Translations under genes and position numbers: made by a program | Assembly (NCBI RefSeq): GCF_011068285.1 | Contig: NZ_CP049616.1 | Span: forward strand, 4,174,001 to 4,238,000 | DNA from: Flagellimonas oceani | GTDB taxonomy: Bacteria; Bacteroidota; Bacteroidia; Flavobacteriales; Flavobacteriaceae | DNA length: 64,000 bases | Direction of reading: 5' to 3' | Part shown: piece after piece, positions 46,934-55,420 of the stretch | Layout of the letters: every line of letters begins with the position of its first letter | How positions within the stretch are numbered: position 1 is the stretch's first letter | The notes under the pieces: model-generated | The model's database searches: none | Seen by the model: only the letters and a program-made list of their open reading frames with translations | Told to the model about the DNA's origin: nothing

Positions 46934-47371
46934 TTAATTCATTTTTTGTGCTACACAATCGGTAAGGATGTAATTGAAATGTTGTACATCGTCGGCATTG
47001 AGCTTAAGGGTTCCCGTAACGTACAGTATATCGTCGGTGTTAAAATCCGGTTTCGACTTAAATTGAAGTTCCATGGCGGTTTCCGGACCTCCCATCCCAC
47101 AAAAGAAGCACGAGGCCATTGGGTTTTTGGAAAGGATGAACAATTTACCGCTGGGGTCAATGTTTAAAAAGTATCCGGTTATGGCCACCTTTTTGCCTTC
47201 AAGGGATTTCATATGCTTGCTAAACTCCGGATACAGGAAATGTTCACCGTAGGCAGGGAAAAACTTCTCTGTATAACCGATTCGGGCCAAATCCCACCAA
47301 TTAATTTCTGTTTGTGCGAAGCATGTCGCGGAGGTTAAAAGGAAAAAGACTGCCAAAATGTTATTTTTCAT
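46934..47371 (-). CDS. Small secreted protein, possibly DUF3299-like
   Basis: A 145-residue protein with a signal peptide (ending TCFAQ) and a compact beta-rich domain: LEGKKVAITGYFLNIDPSGK, then NPMASCFFCGMGGPETAMEL and DDILYVTGTLKL. The layout resembles DUF3299 proteins such as Pseudomonas PA4066, found with MacB-like ABC genes in zinc-regulated operons, but the CFFCGMGG block differs. The Cys pair could bind metal. Its start overlaps the permease gene by 11 bp. I assign it by context as much as by sequence. Confidence 0.7.
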   Translation of the reverse strand: MKNNILAVFFLLTSATCFAQTEINWWDLARIGYTEKFFPAYGEHFLYPEFSKHMKSLEGKKVAITGYFLNIDPSGKLFILSKNPMASCFFCGMGGPETAMELQFKSKPDFNTDDILYVTGTLKLNADDVQHFNYILTDCVAQKMN

Positions 47372-48695
47372 GACTCAATATTTTTGATATGTTCATTTTA
47401 ATGATCGGATAAATGGCAAGTATAATGGACAATAGAACCATTAATAGTACCAAGGTCCCTGTTTGCAGCACTTCTTGGTATTTAAGTTGAAGCGGCATAG
47501 TTTGCTTGTATTGGTCTGTTATCATTTTAAAAATGAAATAGACTCCTATTTGCGATAGCAGCAGACCAATAACAAAGGCCGTACCGGCAATCATAAAACC
47601 TTCGTATGCCACCATTTTGACCAATTGGAACCTGTTGGCCCCATAGCTGCGCATTAGGGCAAGGTCAAAGGCCCGGTCGCGTACCATGCGGTACAGACTT
47701 ATAAATATGGTAATGCAGGAAATAATAAGAATTGCATAGGCAATCCAAGTCACGGTCCTGACCCCGACACCGGTAAATTGGTACAAACGTTCCAGTTCAA
47801 ATTTTGGGAGTGCCGCTTGCATATTGGTGTTTTTATTAATGGTCCGCGGAATATTCAATAGGGCCATGGGGTTCCTGAACGAAACCAGCAATGATGTGAT
47901 TTCCTGTCCGTGTGCCTCTTCATCATGATGGGGCTCCGTTTTCTCGCTTTCTTGAGAATTGTTTTCATTATGATGTTGATGTACCAGTTCTCCATCGTGA
48001 TGTTCCTCTTCTTTTATGTGGAGAACATCCTCCTCATGTTGATGATTGGATTCACCTTCATTGTCCATACTTTCATCACCATGGTCATGTACATCCCAAA
48101 TGGTCTGGAGTCCGGTAACGATCAAGCGGTCCATTACCTTATGTGTAGGGTTATAGATGCCCACTACCGTCAAAGGCGTTTCGTGTGTATGCCCCCCTTT
48201 TTCGGCAAGTCCATGGGAACTTTGAAAGGTGTCCCCGATCTGTAGCCCAAACTTTTCTGCTACGGTAGATCCAAGAACAACTTCCATGGGTTTTTCCATG
48301 GACCTTCCCTCTTTTAGGCTGGCATTGTACAAGGTGGAAAACTCTTGGGTGGTACCAACGATCCTATATCCCTTATAATTGTCTCCGTAGGAGATGGGCA
48401 CGGCTTTTTGCACCATTGGATTTTTCATCAGGCCTTTCGCCTCTTCAAAAGGTATGTTTCCGGTAGGATTATCTACGTGGAGCACCGATGCGAGAACCAA
48501 TTGAAGGGGGCTCCCCTTGGCACCAACTACCATATCTATCTCTCCTAAGTTGTTGTCCAGTTGGTTTCTGAAGGATTTGTCCAATTGTTGGATGCCCACA
48601 AGAAGGGCAATACTTACCGATAGCGTTAGGATGGCCAAAAAGGTGTAGAGGGGCCTGAACCTAAAATTTCTTATGCTGATCTTCCAAATGTTCAT
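47361..48695 (-). CDS. ABC transporter permease, FtsX/MacB type, with His-rich loop
   Basis: A 444-residue inner-membrane permease with one helix near the N-terminus (about 16-36), a large periplasmic MacB-like domain, and three C-terminal helices of the FtsX domain (about 315-435, RDRAFDLALMRSYGANRFQL). Inside the periplasmic domain, residues about 202-262 carry 13 histidines among many acidic residues (for example HQHEEDVLHIKEEEHH), a probable zinc or nickel reservoir. It overlaps its ATPase gene by 4 bp. It resembles the permease of PA4063-PA4066-type zinc-related systems. Confidence 0.9.
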   Translation of the reverse strand: MNIWKISIRNFRFRPLYTFLAILTLSVSIALLVGIQQLDKSFRNQLDNNLGEIDMVVGAKGSPLQLVLASVLHVDNPTGNIPFEEAKGLMKNPMVQKAVPISYGDNYKGYRIVGTTQEFSTLYNASLKEGRSMEKPMEVVLGSTVAEKFGLQIGDTFQSSHGLAEKGGHTHETPLTVVGIYNPTHKVMDRLIVTGLQTIWDVHDHGDESMDNEGESNHQHEEDVLHIKEEEHHDGELVHQHHNENNSQESEKTEPHHDEEAHGQEITSLLVSFRNPMALLNIPRTINKNTNMQAALPKFELERLYQFTGVGVRTVTWIAYAILIISCITIFISLYRMVRDRAFDLALMRSYGANRFQLVKMVAYEGFMIAGTAFVIGLLLSQIGVYFIFKMITDQYKQTMPLQLKYQEVLQTGTLVLLMVLLSIILAIYPIIKMNISKILSHEK

Positions 48696-49321
48696 AGTTC
48701 CAATTTGTTGTTGAACATGGGTTTTATCCGATGGTCATGGGTTATTACAATTAAATTGGCGCTATTGATCTCGGCCTGCTCTATCAAAAGTTGCATTACC
48801 TTGCTGCAATTGTCGTCGTCCAAACTGGAGGTGGGCTCATCGGCCAAGATTATCTGCGGGTGGTGTACAATGGCCATGGCAATGCCCAGTCGTTGCAATT
48901 GTCCCACGCTCAGCTCCCTTATTTTTTTGTTTTTGCAATCCAATATATCCAAGTGTTCCAATAAGTCCTTGATCAAGGTTTGGGATATGCTTTTTTTGGC
49001 AAAGAAGAGCCTGGCTTCAAGATTTTCGATAACACTGAGGGATTGTATGGCGTGATTGCCCTGGAAAACGATTCCAATATTCTGTCCCCTGAACCTGTCC
49101 ATCTCTTTGTTGGAAAGTTGATGTACGGGCACTTCGTCAATTTTGATGCTTCCGTCCTTGGGGTGGAGCATGCCTGCCAAAAGATGCAACAAAGTTGTCT
49201 TGCCAATCCCCGATTTTCCTAGAATTAGAAGGTTTTGGCCATTTTCCAAAGAAATATCCGGAAACTTAAAGACGGTATCTTCATTGTCATATTTAAATGT
49301 TAGGTGCTCGGTCCTTATCAT
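48692..49321 (-). CDS. ABC transporter ATP-binding protein, MacB/LolD type
   Basis: A 209-residue ATPase. Walker A is GKSGIGKTT, the signature is LSVGQLQRL, Walker B is ILADEPTSSLD, and the switch His lies in VITHDHR. It energises the adjacent FtsX-type permease, with which it overlaps by 4 bp, and starts 3 bp after the GTPase stop. MacB-type pumps work as mechanotransmitters on periplasmic substrates rather than as classical importers. Confidence 0.93.
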   Translation of the reverse strand: MIRTEHLTFKYDNEDTVFKFPDISLENGQNLLILGKSGIGKTTLLHLLAGMLHPKDGSIKIDEVPVHQLSNKEMDRFRGQNIGIVFQGNHAIQSLSVIENLEARLFFAKKSISQTLIKDLLEHLDILDCKNKKIRELSVGQLQRLGIAMAIVHHPQIILADEPTSSLDDDNCSKVMQLLIEQAEINSANLIVITHDHRIKPMFNNKLEL

Positions 49322-49324
49322 ATT

Positions 49325-50533
49325 TTACTGATTATAAACTGGAACGGGCCATTGGTCTTCTTGCTCCAATAGGCCGTTTTTCCAAAATTCCACTTCCATA
49401 TCGGTAAGGAGACAATTGTTCAGCTCCTGAGCGATTTTCTCTTTCTCCAAATACTGCCCAATAAATACCAGCTCGTTCTTGCGGTCGCCGAACACGGTAT
49501 CCCAGTCCGACTCTATCACTTTTTGGTTTTGGATAAAAGTTGGGTTCCCGATACGCTCACCAAACGGCATCGAAGCCCACCAAACACCCGCCGCGTCGGC
49601 CTTGCAGGAACCTCCGGCCGAACTCCAGACCAATGCCTGATCTGGCCTTGATGCCAACCAGAACAATCCTTTGCTCCGGATTATGTTTTGCGGGAACTGC
49701 TTGTTGATGAAATTTAAAAATCGTTCGGCATGGAACGGTTTTTTGCTTCTGAAGGTCATGGAACCAATTCCGTATTCCTCGGTTTCGGGGACATGGGCGT
49801 TTTCCAGTTCTTTTATCCATCCGGCAGAGGCTTCCGCTTTTTCATAGTCGAACAGGCCAGTGTGTATTACTTCTTCAAGCGGCACTTTGCTTTCCTTGGC
49901 CGGTAAAATACGGGCTTCCGGATTCAGTTTTTGAAGAATCGCGTACAGTTCCTTGAGCTCTTCCTCGGTCACCAAATCAACTTTGTTGAGTATAATAACG
50001 TTGGCGAATTCCACCTGATCGGTCAATAAATTGACAATGGTTCTATCGTCTCCTTCGATATCAGTGAGTTCACGGGTGGCCAGATAGTCCGAACTAGAAA
50101 AATCCTTCAAAAAATTGAGGGCGTCCACCACGGTGACCATGGTATCTATATAGCTAAAACGGCTCAAATCTATATTGCCGTCGGCACTTTCAAATGTAAA
50201 GGTCTGGGCCACGGGAATGGGCTCACTGATGCCTGTACTTTCAATCAACAAATAATCGAATCTGTTCTGAGCGGCCAAGCGTTCCACTTCGACCATTAAA
50301 TCTTCCCGAAGGGTACAGCAGATACAACCATTGCTCATTTCCACCAATTTTTCGTCCGTTCGAGAGAGCGTATTTTCATTTTCGACCAATTGGGCGTCAA
50401 TGTTCACCTCGCTCATATCGTTGACGATTACGGCTACTTTGAGCCCTTCTTTGTTGTGCAATATGTGGTTGAGCAAGGTGGTTTTGCCTGCTCCCAGAAA
50501 GCCACTGAGTACTGTTACTGGTAGTTTTTTCAT
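49325..50533 (-). CDS. COG0523/CobW-family metallochaperone GTPase
   Basis: A 402-residue GTPase of the ZNG1/YeiR group. The P-loop is GFLGAGKTT (11-19), the metal-binding CxCC is Cys70-Ile-Cys72-Cys73 (NGCICC), the guanine motif is NKVDL, and the C-terminal CobW_C domain includes [12 protein letters not shown]. Such proteins insert zinc or another metal into client enzymes during metal shortage. It heads a coupled operon with the ABC transporter, secreted protein and alkaline phosphatase. A 37-codon reading frame overlaps its start (ATGA). Confidence 0.93.
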   Translation of the reverse strand: MKKLPVTVLSGFLGAGKTTLLNHILHNKEGLKVAVIVNDMSEVNIDAQLVENENTLSRTDEKLVEMSNGCICCTLREDLMVEVERLAAQNRFDYLLIESTGISEPIPVAQTFTFESADGNIDLSRFSYIDTMVTVVDALNFLKDFSSSDYLATRELTDIEGDDRTIVNLLTDQVEFANVIILNKVDLVTEEELKELYAILQKLNPEARILPAKESKVPLEEVIHTGLFDYEKAEASAGWIKELENAHVPETEEYGIGSMTFRSKKPFHAERFLNFINKQFPQNIIRSKGLFWLASRPDQALVWSSAGGSCKADAAGVWWASMPFGERIGNPTFIQNQKVIESDWDTVFGDRKNELVFIGQYLEKEKIAQELNNCLLTDMEVEFWKNGLLEQEDQWPVPVYNQ

Positions 50534-50643
50534 TTATCTAATCGCTTAAGAATGATTTGGTTTAATGGTGATCCATCAAAATGAAATAATGGCACCTCGG
50601 GGAAACCCAGTGTTTTTTTGATGGAATTCCAATGTGTGGACAT
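50530..50643 (-). CDS. Candidate 37-residue protein overlapping the GTPase start
   Basis: A short frame from ATG 50643 to TGA 50530 that overlaps the GTPase ATG by 4 bp (ATGA). Its sequence is protein-like ([17 protein letters not shown], then [18 protein letters not shown]), and an in-frame TAA lies upstream, so it is self-contained. I do not recognise it. It may be a small protein or a translational leader, or the 3' remnant of a decayed gene. The remaining spacer to 50810 shows only a short palindrome, ATACAAAGTAT, at about 50711-50721. Confidence 0.45.
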   Translation of the reverse strand: MSTHWNSIKKTLGFPEVPLFHFDGSPLNQIILKRLDK

Positions 50644-50810
50644 AGAAAAGTTTGTGTCGGTGGTTTTTGGCCTTTAACACATGGAAAATTTTTTATACAA
50701 GATGCTCGGATACAAAGTATGCTTGGCGTGGTAATCAAAAATCATATCCAAAAGCAAGGATAGTTGGTTTAATGCTTACTCTCGATAAAATTTGATTGTA
50801 CCCTTTGGAA

Positions 50811-51119
50811 CTAAACAGGGCTGGGAGGAGGGCGAGAAAAAAGCTGGTAAGCGGCTAGGAAGCCATCTGTTAGAAATTCATAATTTTTTGCAACTGGCCT
50901 AAAGGGTAACGGCTCAATGGCCAAAACCTCGAATTCAGAACCTGCAGGGGATATTTCCGGTGTATGCTGGCTTTTTACTATATGATCGCTAACCACACAA
51001 TGGGCATAGTGATCTTGGTCACCATCATGGGCCAATACGTGAAGACCTGCCATTTTAACCATAAGGAAAATGGTCAAAAAGAAAAAGCCGATACTATGTT
51101 TCACGTAGCCTCTTTGCAT
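50811..51119 (-). CDS. Small exported or membrane protein with His-containing segment
   Basis: A 102-residue protein with one hydrophobic N-terminal segment (IGFFFLTIFLMVKMAGLHVLA) followed by HDGDQDHYAHCVVSDHI, a His/Cys/Asp-rich stretch that could bind metal, and a proline-rich end (SRPPPSPV). Similar small proteins occur next to metal-uptake genes in flavobacteria, but no role is known. It lies 72 bp downstream of merC on the same strand. Confidence 0.62.
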   Translation of the reverse strand: MQRGYVKHSIGFFFLTIFLMVKMAGLHVLAHDGDQDHYAHCVVSDHIVKSQHTPEISPAGSEFEVLAIEPLPFRPVAKNYEFLTDGFLAAYQLFSRPPPSPV

Positions 51120-51191
51120 TGGGCTTTAAAGTTATTACAAATATTGTTAAGTTGACCTTAAAGTTCCGGATAAGTCCGACAAAACAAGAAA

Positions 51192-51578
51192 TCAATGTTT
51201 ATGTGCGACGTTGGCCCGATATAGCTTCCAGTTTACAAAATGGGCCGCCGAAACCATCAATGCCCCTCCCACAGTGTTTACAATTTCCCAGGTTTCGTTC
51301 AAATCCAACCTGCCCAGAGCAATCAAACCAAAGCCAACTGCGGAAACGAGCAAAGGTTTGGGGTTATGGTGTGTTTTTTTGTAGCTGGGCCACAGTGAAA
51401 CAAATACAAATACAACTCCGATTGCAATGAAGGTCCATTCAATAAGGGGGTTATGTAAAAAATGAAGGCTCGATAGGGATGAGAAAGAGAGAACGATGGG
51501 CACTGCTGCGCAATGTATGGCACAGATCAGGGAGCTTGTAAGGGCAATTATGTCGAATGTCGGTGTTTTTAACTTCAT
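51192..51578 (-). CDS. MerC-like membrane protein
   Basis: A 128-residue protein with four predicted transmembrane helices of the MerC family. The Cys pair Cys19/Cys23 (CAIHC) in the first helix fits the metal-binding site of MerC mercury transporters. No mercuric reductase or MerR is nearby, so the natural ion may be another thiophilic metal. It is 9 bp downstream of the flavin oxidoreductase gene and probably cotranscribed. Confidence 0.85.
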   Translation of the reverse strand: MKLKTPTFDIIALTSSLICAIHCAAVPIVLSFSSLSSLHFLHNPLIEWTFIAIGVVFVFVSLWPSYKKTHHNPKPLLVSAVGFGLIALGRLDLNETWEIVNTVGGALMVSAAHFVNWKLYRANVAHKH

Positions 51579-51587
51579 GGTGTTGGA

Positions 51588-52493
51588 TTAAAAGGATTCT
51601 TGTGAAAGTTCCATGTTGGCCATGGCGCCTGCCAGGTTTCCGGATGCCACGGCTTGGGCAACCGATCGCATGGGGATACAGTTGTCACCACACGCAAACA
51701 CTCCGGGAATGCTGGTCTTTTGGAACATGTCTGTTTTAAGAAAGCCCTGTTCGTTGAGCTCACAGCCCAATTCCTTTGGTATGTCGGAACTTTGTTCAAA
51801 GGGCAGTCCGGCGTAAATGGCGGATAACGCTAATTGTTCACCGCTGTCGAGAAATACCTGTTGTACATGCCCATCTTTGTGTTCGATTTTGGTAATTTTT
51901 TGGTTCAAGATCTTTACGTTGTGTTGATGAAGGGTTTTTAATTGTTCTTTGGAAAAACTTGAAGGGTCGGTTTGCAATATGGTAATCTCATTCTGAAGGT
52001 TGAGCAATAGGGAGGTCAAATGAAACGCTTTTTCGGGCGAGGCCATCAAACCAACTTTTTTTCCGCGGTATTCATAGCCATGGCAGTAGGGGCAATGTAT
52101 TGCCGATATGCCCCAACATTCGCTAAAACCAGGGATTTTGGGCATGGAATCCTTGATTCCCGTTGCAAGAATCATTCTTTTTCCTTCAAAGGTCCCGCCA
52201 CTTTCCGTCTGAACCAAAAAGCCATTTTTGTTGGCATCCGCTTTTATAGCAAACCCTTCAACAAACTCTACACTTTTATAGGCCATTACCTGGCTTTTTG
52301 CTATGGAGGAAATCTCGCCGGGCGGTGTTCCGTCCTGCGTCAAAAAATTATGGGAACGCGGGGTCTGTCTGTTGCATGGTTCGCCGCTATCGATAACCAG
52401 GGTTTGCCTTAAGGATCTTCCCAGGGCCAGCGCCGCCGAAAGTCCCGCGTAGCTACCACCTATAATTATAACATCGTATATCTTCTTCTGCAT
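51588..52493 (-). CDS. Thioredoxin reductase-like NAD(P)/FAD oxidoreductase
   Basis: A 301-residue flavoenzyme with an N-terminal FAD loop (IIIGGSYAGLSAA, 9-21), the redox pair Cys134/Cys137 (CPYCHGYE), a second nucleotide-binding region starting KKVGLMASP, and the C-terminal FAD motif VFACGDN. It looks like a relative of thioredoxin reductase acting on a low-molecular-weight disulfide or metal-thiol substrate. It leads the oxidoreductase-MerC-small protein unit, divergent from a Fur-family gene with a shared 73-bp spacer. Confidence 0.88.
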   Translation of the reverse strand: MQKKIYDVIIIGGSYAGLSAALALGRSLRQTLVIDSGEPCNRQTPRSHNFLTQDGTPPGEISSIAKSQVMAYKSVEFVEGFAIKADANKNGFLVQTESGGTFEGKRMILATGIKDSMPKIPGFSECWGISAIHCPYCHGYEYRGKKVGLMASPEKAFHLTSLLLNLQNEITILQTDPSSFSKEQLKTLHQHNVKILNQKITKIEHKDGHVQQVFLDSGEQLALSAIYAGLPFEQSSDIPKELGCELNEQGFLKTDMFQKTSIPGVFACGDNCIPMRSVAQAVASGNLAGAMANMELSQESF

Positions 52494-52516
52494 AATGAGT
52501 TTTGTAAAATAGTTGT

Positions 52517-52524
52517 CAAACTTA
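52517..52524 (-). promoter_or_regulatory. -7 box of the oxidoreductase-merC unit
   Basis: On the minus strand TAAGTTTG matches TANNTTTG. At 19 bp upstream lies GTTG (52544-52547), a weak -33 box inside the 19-bp dyad. Confidence 0.45.
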
Positions 52525-52539
52525 TGAATAATTTATATT

Positions 52540-52558
52540 ATTGCAACAATGTCGCATT
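52540..52558. promoter_or_regulatory. Candidate Fur-family operator in the divergent spacer
   Basis: ATTGCAACA-A-TGTCGCATT is a 9-1-9 dyad with 7 of 9 arm positions complementary, the architecture of Fur/Zur boxes. It overlaps the likely -33 box of the oxidoreductase unit and ends 8 bp before the ATG of the Fur-family gene, so one bound repressor could shut off both. The binding protein is inferred from position. Confidence 0.45.
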
Positions 52559-52566
52559 AAATATTT

Positions 52567-52941
52567 ATGAAAAGAAGGAACACACCCACAAAACAGGCAA
52601 TTTTAGATGTGTTGTTGCTGAACGGTAAGGCGCTGAGTCATGACACTATTGCGGAGATGGTCGATATAGAGATAAACAGGGCGACCATATATCGAATACT
52701 TAACCAATTTTGTGAAGATGGGCTGGTCCATAGTATTGTGGCAGAGGATGGTAAGCACTATTTTGCGGCCTTAAAGCATTGTGGTTCGGGTGAGTTGGAC
52801 CACCATCATTTCCACTTTAGGTGCACTCATTGCAAGACTATGGTTTGCTTGGAACAGAAAGTGCGCTTTGATTTGCCCGAAGGTTACAGTGTAGCGAGCG
52901 CAAACTGTGTTTTAACGGGTACTTGTATGGATTGTTCATAG
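52567..52941 (+). CDS. Fur-family metal-responsive regulator (second copy)
   Basis: A 124-residue Fur-family repressor with recognition helix segment NRATIYRILNQFCEDGLVH and a C-terminal domain with HHHFHFRCTHCKTMVCLE and a terminal CMDC, giving the structural zinc site and a His-rich sensory site. It is a paralogue of the copy at 44427. It probably controls itself and the divergent oxidoreductase-MerC unit through the 52540 dyad. Whether it senses zinc, iron or peroxide is open. Confidence 0.9.
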   Translation: MKRRNTPTKQAILDVLLLNGKALSHDTIAEMVDIEINRATIYRILNQFCEDGLVHSIVAEDGKHYFAALKHCGSGELDHHHFHFRCTHCKTMVCLEQKVRFDLPEGYSVASANCVLTGTCMDCS

Positions 52942-52979
52942 TTCAAAAAGTATATGTGAGCCATTGGATTGCCATGTAA

Positions 52980-55175
52980 TCAATAGCAATCCATTAGTAT
53001 TTGACCGTGTCCTTGGTAGTCGTTCAAATGTTTGTTGTTTTGCTCACAAAGTTCTTGTAAGCATAAAAGGACGCCGGTCTGCATGGAGACCGAACCACAT
53101 ATCATAAGCGTTCCGCCTTTCTCCAGTAGGTCTATGATCAGTTTCCCATTCTTTTCGACCAATTCTTGGACGTACTTCATTTTGCCTTCTTCCCGACTGA
53201 ACACCGCTTTGAAATCTTTTAAGCCCTGGGTTGTTTTGGCCTCATCCAAAAAGGGTTCGTAGAGGTCAAATGATTTTTTGGTCTTTCCGCCCCAAAAGAG
53301 GTATTTGTCTTCTGTTCCGCCCAACATTCCCAAGAACGGGGCGATTCCGGTACCGTTGGATATCATAGCCACGGGCCTGTTGTTCTTTGGAAGGTGAAAA
53401 TCTTTGTTGGGTTCCAGTTCTGCTTTTAGGGTATCCCCTTTTGATAGTTGGTGCAGATATTGGGAGCAAACACCCTGGGTGTGCAGTTTAATGCTCAACA
53501 ATATGTTTCCATTATCGGTTTTTCCAATGGAGTACTCACGTTTTATGGGTTCGGCGGGAGGATACACGCCCAATAGGTCCCCCGATTCGAACGTAAGGCT
53601 TCGCTTGGGTTTCAGTTGAAGGGTAAAGGTGGTGTCGAAACCATCATTGAGTACGGCCTTTTCCAAAACCTTGAATTTTTTGAGCTTTCGGTTTTTCTTG
53701 ATTTTCTCCGGGGGTATTTTAATGTGCAATCCGGTTTGTTCACCCCATTTTTGGGACCATTTTTGAAACGATGTATGCGACTTGTTATGTATTAAAAACG
53801 GATCTAACAGTCCGTCCGCGTTTTGGCACCCCTGTAAAAAGGATTCGACTTTTAAGGCAAAACCACAGTAATTTTCGTAGGCCAATGATCCCAATCCCAC
53901 CACGGAGTAGGTAAACTTTTGTTCCGGAAGCAGGGCACTTGCCCTTTTTATAAAATATGTTGCATTGGCAGGCGGGTCGCCATCACCATAGGTGGAGGTG
54001 ATAACGATGAGGTGCTTCATGCTTTGGTATTGCTGTACATGGTTAAGGTCGTCCAGATAAACGGATTGCCCTATCTTTAAGAGGGATTTGAGCAAGAGAT
54101 TTCCAAAATGTTTGGTGCTGCCGTTCTCGGAGCCTATCAGAATAATATATGCGGCATCATTGGCCTTGTACTTGTTCCTTATCCTTGATCTTAGCCTGTT
54201 GTAAGAGATCAATGCCCCGGAATACATAAGGAACAATATGTTCAGGGCCGCAATGAGCAGTACAATGGACCATGCAATGCTGCCGGAACCTGTATGAAGG
54301 TCAAAACTTAGGTCCGATAGCCGGTTTACGAAAGGGTAGTTCAAGGTTTCCACGACCTCGCCCGTTTTCTGGTTGATGCGCAGCTCCTTGTCCTGCAATG
54401 CCAAAACATAGAAATCCGTAACATCACTGGAGAAGGGAAATTCCAACCTTCGAACATCTTTAAGCTGTGTGTTTTGAAAAATAGGGAAGTCGGACACAGG
54501 TATTGCAGTGCCGTTCCCCGAAATATTTTCAATGTCTATGGATGATTGCATTTGGACGGAGGGGATGACCTCGAACCGAAGCAAGGAAAGATAAACCCCG
54601 GTGAATGCAACGATAAAGATGGGCACGAGCGACCATCTGCCCAAAACTACATGCCAGTACTGTGCAAAATCGTCCTTTATGATCTTGGAGAAAAAATGCC
54701 GAATTCCCTGTTGCCTTTTTATTACTAAAATTGAACCGGTGATAACGATCAAGAGCAACAAAAAGGAGCCAATTCCCACAAAAATCCGCCCCAGGGATTT
54801 AAGGAACAATGATCGGTGCAAATTGGTGACAAAAGAAAAGAAGGGTTTCTGCGGGGCAAGGTCGCCTATTTTTTTGCCCGTTATGGGATCTATGTAAAAA
54901 TCACCGTTCAATTCTTCATCCATACTAAAAACGGAGGCGGACACGAATTGGTTTTGGTCGATTTTTATCTCAAGAATCTCGTCGTAGGTGTTTTTTAGGG
55001 TGTCTATGGTCTGTGAAAGCTTATGCTGCTCCATCCCTTCGACCTTATAGGGCTGTAATTTGGCGTCAATGGGTTCAAATGCCAAAATTATACCGCTTAT
55101 TGCCGCCAACAACACGAAAAGACAAGAAGTGGCCGCCAAGGCAAAATGGCTGTACCTCCAAATATTTACCACCAT
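52980..55175 (-). CDS. PepSY-flavodoxin-FAD/NAD(P) membrane reductase
   Basis: A 731-residue fusion. Residues 1 to about 330 are a PepSY-associated membrane module with four helices (WRYSHFALAATSCLFVLLAA first), followed by a flavodoxin domain from about 343 (LIGSENGSTKHFG), an FAD domain (REYSIGK near 543), and an NAD(P) domain (SNGTGIAPF near 603). It should move electrons from NAD(P)H to an extracytoplasmic acceptor, commonly Fe(III) chelates. The frame is open to 55301, but the ATG at 55175 gives the family N-terminus. Fur-family genes nearby fit an iron role. Confidence 0.9.
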   Translation of the reverse strand: MVVNIWRYSHFALAATSCLFVLLAAISGIILAFEPIDAKLQPYKVEGMEQHKLSQTIDTLKNTYDEILEIKIDQNQFVSASVFSMDEELNGDFYIDPITGKKIGDLAPQKPFFSFVTNLHRSLFLKSLGRIFVGIGSFLLLLIVITGSILVIKRQQGIRHFFSKIIKDDFAQYWHVVLGRWSLVPIFIVAFTGVYLSLLRFEVIPSVQMQSSIDIENISGNGTAIPVSDFPIFQNTQLKDVRRLEFPFSSDVTDFYVLALQDKELRINQKTGEVVETLNYPFVNRLSDLSFDLHTGSGSIAWSIVLLIAALNILFLMYSGALISYNRLRSRIRNKYKANDAAYIILIGSENGSTKHFGNLLLKSLLKIGQSVYLDDLNHVQQYQSMKHLIVITSTYGDGDPPANATYFIKRASALLPEQKFTYSVVGLGSLAYENYCGFALKVESFLQGCQNADGLLDPFLIHNKSHTSFQKWSQKWGEQTGLHIKIPPEKIKKNRKLKKFKVLEKAVLNDGFDTTFTLQLKPKRSLTFESGDLLGVYPPAEPIKREYSIGKTDNGNILLSIKLHTQGVCSQYLHQLSKGDTLKAELEPNKDFHLPKNNRPVAMISNGTGIAPFLGMLGGTEDKYLFWGGKTKKSFDLYEPFLDEAKTTQGLKDFKAVFSREEGKMKYVQELVEKNGKLIIDLLEKGGTLMICGSVSMQTGVLLCLQELCEQNNKHLNDYQGHGQILMDCY

Positions 55176-55420
55176 ATCATCAACTGATTGGCAATGGTTC
55201 TTACTTGTTGGATAAGGGTAAATCTCTGGTCCCTTGAGATCGTAGCTTCTGCAATGGTTGGAGTGTTGGGTATGCCAACGTATTCTAAAGAGGTCGGCCA
55301 AGAGATAAGATGGGGATGCTGACCAAGGTCATCCCCCAACGGTGGCAATGTTTTTATGATCTTCATGCTGAGGTCCCTTATTCGGTGTATAGAAGGCTTT
55401 GAGACCGTAAATTTAATCAT
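55166..55420 (-). other. 84-codon reading frame or leader upstream of the reductase
   Basis: A frame from ATG 55420 to TAA 55166, overlapping the reductase start by 10 bp. The product (beginning MIKFTVSKPSIHRIRDLSMK) is not recognised and has no signal, membrane segment or motif. It may be a small coupled gene, a decayed fragment, or simply the 240-base leader of the reductase. Nothing else is recognisable from 55176 to 55418. Confidence 0.25.

Noticed and set aside
51120..51191. Possible second Fur-type dyad around TTACAAATATTGTTAA
   Set aside because: At most 5 of 9 positions pair in a 9-1-9 register, which AT-rich sequence gives by chance.
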